A DNA stretch of 6,870 nt. It comes from DP-20 sp964539925 (GTDB lineage Bacteria; Desulfobacterota; Binatia; UBA9968). The notes under the pieces were generated by a model. It was given only the letters and a program-made list of their open reading frames with translations, searched no databases and was not told the origin of the DNA. The stretch spans positions 1 to 6,870 of the forward strand of contig CAZILB010000183.1 in NCBI GenBank assembly GCA_964539925.1, in the 5' to 3' direction. Shown one piece after another: positions 5,739 through 6,870 of the stretch. A program made the translations under genes and the position numbers. Position 1 is the first letter of the stretch, and every line of letters starts with the position of its first letter.

Positions 5739-6692
5739 TTAGTTCGCGCCGTCGAGGGGAACGGCGAATTCCTTACGGATGAAGCCGGCGTGGCGGTTGT
5801 CGGTGGTTTTGACTTCCAGCCAATCATCGTCTCGGCTATTAATCACGGCTATTTTGGTGCCGACGGCGAACGTGGCCAATGCGCTGGACGAAAAGCTCGG
5901 GTCTTTGCGCAGCGACGTCGGGTATTTCAACTGAAAGATTTTCGGCTCCGCCTTTTTGCTTGCCGTTGGCAAGGGGTTTAACGCCGGCTTGACGTTGTTG
6001 GGCCTGGCCTTTGCCGCCGACGACGCGGCGGGCGGCGATGCGGCCGGTTGTTTTGCGGCAACCTCAACGCGGGCCAAATTCCCCTTGTCCACGAAATCGC
6101 CCCGGGTCTTTTCCCACTGCAACAGCGTAGTGATGTCCATACCTTCGCGTACGAAAAGCAGCGGGCAGTTGACCACGACCGGCTCCGAAACGATCTCCGC
6201 GAAGGACCAGTTGGATGCTTCCGCAAGAACCGTCTTTCTGAATTCCGCATCGTCGATAAACGACGAGATTTCTTTGACCTGGCTGACTTCACCCGCGGGT
6301 CCGACGTTGATTTGCAAGAGAAGGCCGCCCGCCAGCCTGGCGTTGTTGGCGCTCTCCTGGCGATAAATTTCGCGGAGTTTTTGCAGTTGACTTTCGATGC
6401 GCAGGGCAACCTTGCTCGACTCGTAGGGTCCGTCATCGGCGGTCTTGACGGCAAAACCGAGTTCCTGGGCGAAGTAAACCATATTGCCGAGAGCCATATT
6501 CATCGCCCGCACCGGCCGGTGCCGCTGGCCAGCTTCCGCGGGCGGTTTGGCGCTTGCGCCGGCGTCTTTTTTAACCGGTTCACTGAGGGTCCCGAGCGCA
6601 AAGTAGACAACGGCGGCGCCCGCCATGCAGCTTGCGATGCCCACAGCTCCCTTGAAGCCCAGGCGCATGCCCCCGTTTCGATTTTTGCTCAT
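5739..6692 (-). CDS. Membrane-anchored protein with AgmX/TonB-C-like domain and C-terminal SH3b domain
   Basis: With ATG 6692 as start the product is 317 residues. A single hydrophobic segment lies at about 12-36 (GFKGAVGIASCM through FALGTL), with basic residues before it, so the bulk should face the periplasm. Residues about 90-195 look like the TonB C-terminal/AgmX-PglI domain: an initial helix, LAGGLLLQINVGPAGEV (beta with a G-x-V turn), FRKTVLAEASNWSF (the family's W-x-F), then a V-rich strand and a pF-like LLFV. A Pro/Ala-rich linker (about 212-251) leads to a bacterial SH3b domain (252-317, with VGTKIAVI, DDDWLEV and HAGFIRK). Both domain types often bind peptidoglycan or envelope partners; the exact job is unknown. 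GGGGGAG (6700-6706) seven bases upstream supports ATG 6692; a TTG at 6734 is an alternative, adding 14 residues. It is not an obvious msrP partner. Confidence 0.8.
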   Translation of the reverse strand: MSKNRNGGMRLGFKGAVGIASCMAGAAVVYFALGTLSEPVKKDAGASAKPPAEAGQRHRPVRAMNMALGNMVYFAQELGFAVKTADDGPYESSKVALRIESQLQKLREIYRQESANNARLAGGLLLQINVGPAGEVSQVKEISSFIDDAEFRKTVLAEASNWSFAEIVSEPVVVNCPLLFVREGMDITTLLQWEKTRGDFVDKGNLARVEVAAKQPAASPPAASSAAKARPNNVKPALNPLPTASKKAEPKIFQLKYPTSLRKDPSFSSSALATFAVGTKIAVINSRDDDWLEVKTTDNRHAGFIRKEFAVPLDGAN

Positions 6693-6699
6693 CAACGCT

Positions 6700-6706
6700 C
6701 TCCCCC
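6700..6706 (-). promoter_or_regulatory. Shine-Dalgarno for the SH3b-domain gene, supporting ATG 6692
   Basis: GGGGGAG on the minus strand is seven bases before ATG 6692. The rival TTG at 6734 also has an AGAGGA upstream, so it is not excluded, but it would add 14 residues ahead of the basic n-region and uses a rare start. Confidence 0.6.
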
Positions 6707-6787
6707 AAAAGATGTCTGAGGGATTTTTAAGCAAGTTTTATTCCTCTAACGAAGGCGCGCTCGGTAACCCAGAGAAGATTTCGGTGT

Positions 6788-6796
6788 ATTATCGCA
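6788..6796 (-). promoter_or_regulatory. Candidate extended -10 promoter for the SH3b-domain gene
   Basis: On the minus strand TGCGATAAT matches the extended -10 pattern TGnTATAAT except for one base. No good -35 is seen 17 bases upstream. The leader to ATG 6692 would be about 90 bases. Otherwise 6735-6870 holds nothing I recognise. Confidence 0.3.
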
Positions 6797-6870
6797 AGCG
6801 CTTGGACACCAGCGTGCTTTTGCGCCGCCTGCGAAGCCGCGGCGGGCGGGGATTTCCACGCATTAGGTGC

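Noticed and set aside
6048..6719. Plus-strand open frame of 223 codons
   Set aside because: Antisense to the SH3b-domain gene; no domain or good ribosome site seen.
6823..6847. GC-rich short inverted repeat near the right edge
   Set aside because: Only about six bases per arm with no T-run; expected by chance in GC-rich sequence.

Overview
The window is a high-GC stretch of bacterial chromosome with six protein-coding genes, one of them cut by the left edge. Four are on the minus strand and two on the plus strand. The protein repertoire (an Amidohydro_2 protein, a 4,5-dihydroxyphthalate-decarboxylase-like protein, a fumarylacetoacetate hydrolase (FAH) family enzyme, a class V aminotransferase, a Tat-exported MsrP and an AgmX/TonB-C-like protein) resembles uncultivated soil lineages once binned as Deltaproteobacteria (for example Binatota, Rokubacteria or Tectomicrobia relatives). 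The intergenic hairpin repeats fit such genomes too. This placement is an inference; no rRNA or other marker gene is present. A Gram-negative envelope is suggested by MsrP, a periplasmic enzyme, and by the TonB-C-like anchored protein.

Left part (1-2322, minus strand): a metal-dependent amidohydrolase running off the edge (1-1042), a 245-base gap dominated by an imperfect hairpin repeat (1152-1215), then a decarboxylase-like protein with a periplasmic-binding-protein fold (1288-2322). A 171-base divergent intergenic region (2323-2493) carries a perfect 12-bp palindrome two bases from the decarboxylase-like start codon, and weak candidate promoters in both directions.

Middle (2494-4518, plus strand): a tight two-gene operon of an FAH family hydrolase/lyase and a PLP-dependent alanine-glyoxylate-type aminotransferase, 27 bases apart, each with a strong Shine-Dalgarno. 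With the divergent genes it looks like a small catabolic island for an aromatic or keto-acid compound. The substrate cannot be read from sequence. A second long imperfect hairpin (4542-4599) fills the convergent gap that follows.

Right part (4614-6692, minus strand): msrP, the molybdopterin catalytic subunit of periplasmic methionine-sulfoxide reductase, with no msrQ adjacent and a possible leaderless promoter. Upstream of it is a membrane-anchored protein combining a TonB-C/AgmX-like domain, a Pro/Ala-rich linker and a C-terminal SH3b domain. The last 178 bases (6693-6870) hold only that gene's leader and a candidate extended -10 promoter.

I see no mobile element, CRISPR array, tRNA or rRNA. 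No clearly undescribed system is evident. The best leads are the catabolic island with its palindrome, the orphan and possibly leaderless msrP, and the two hairpin repeats.
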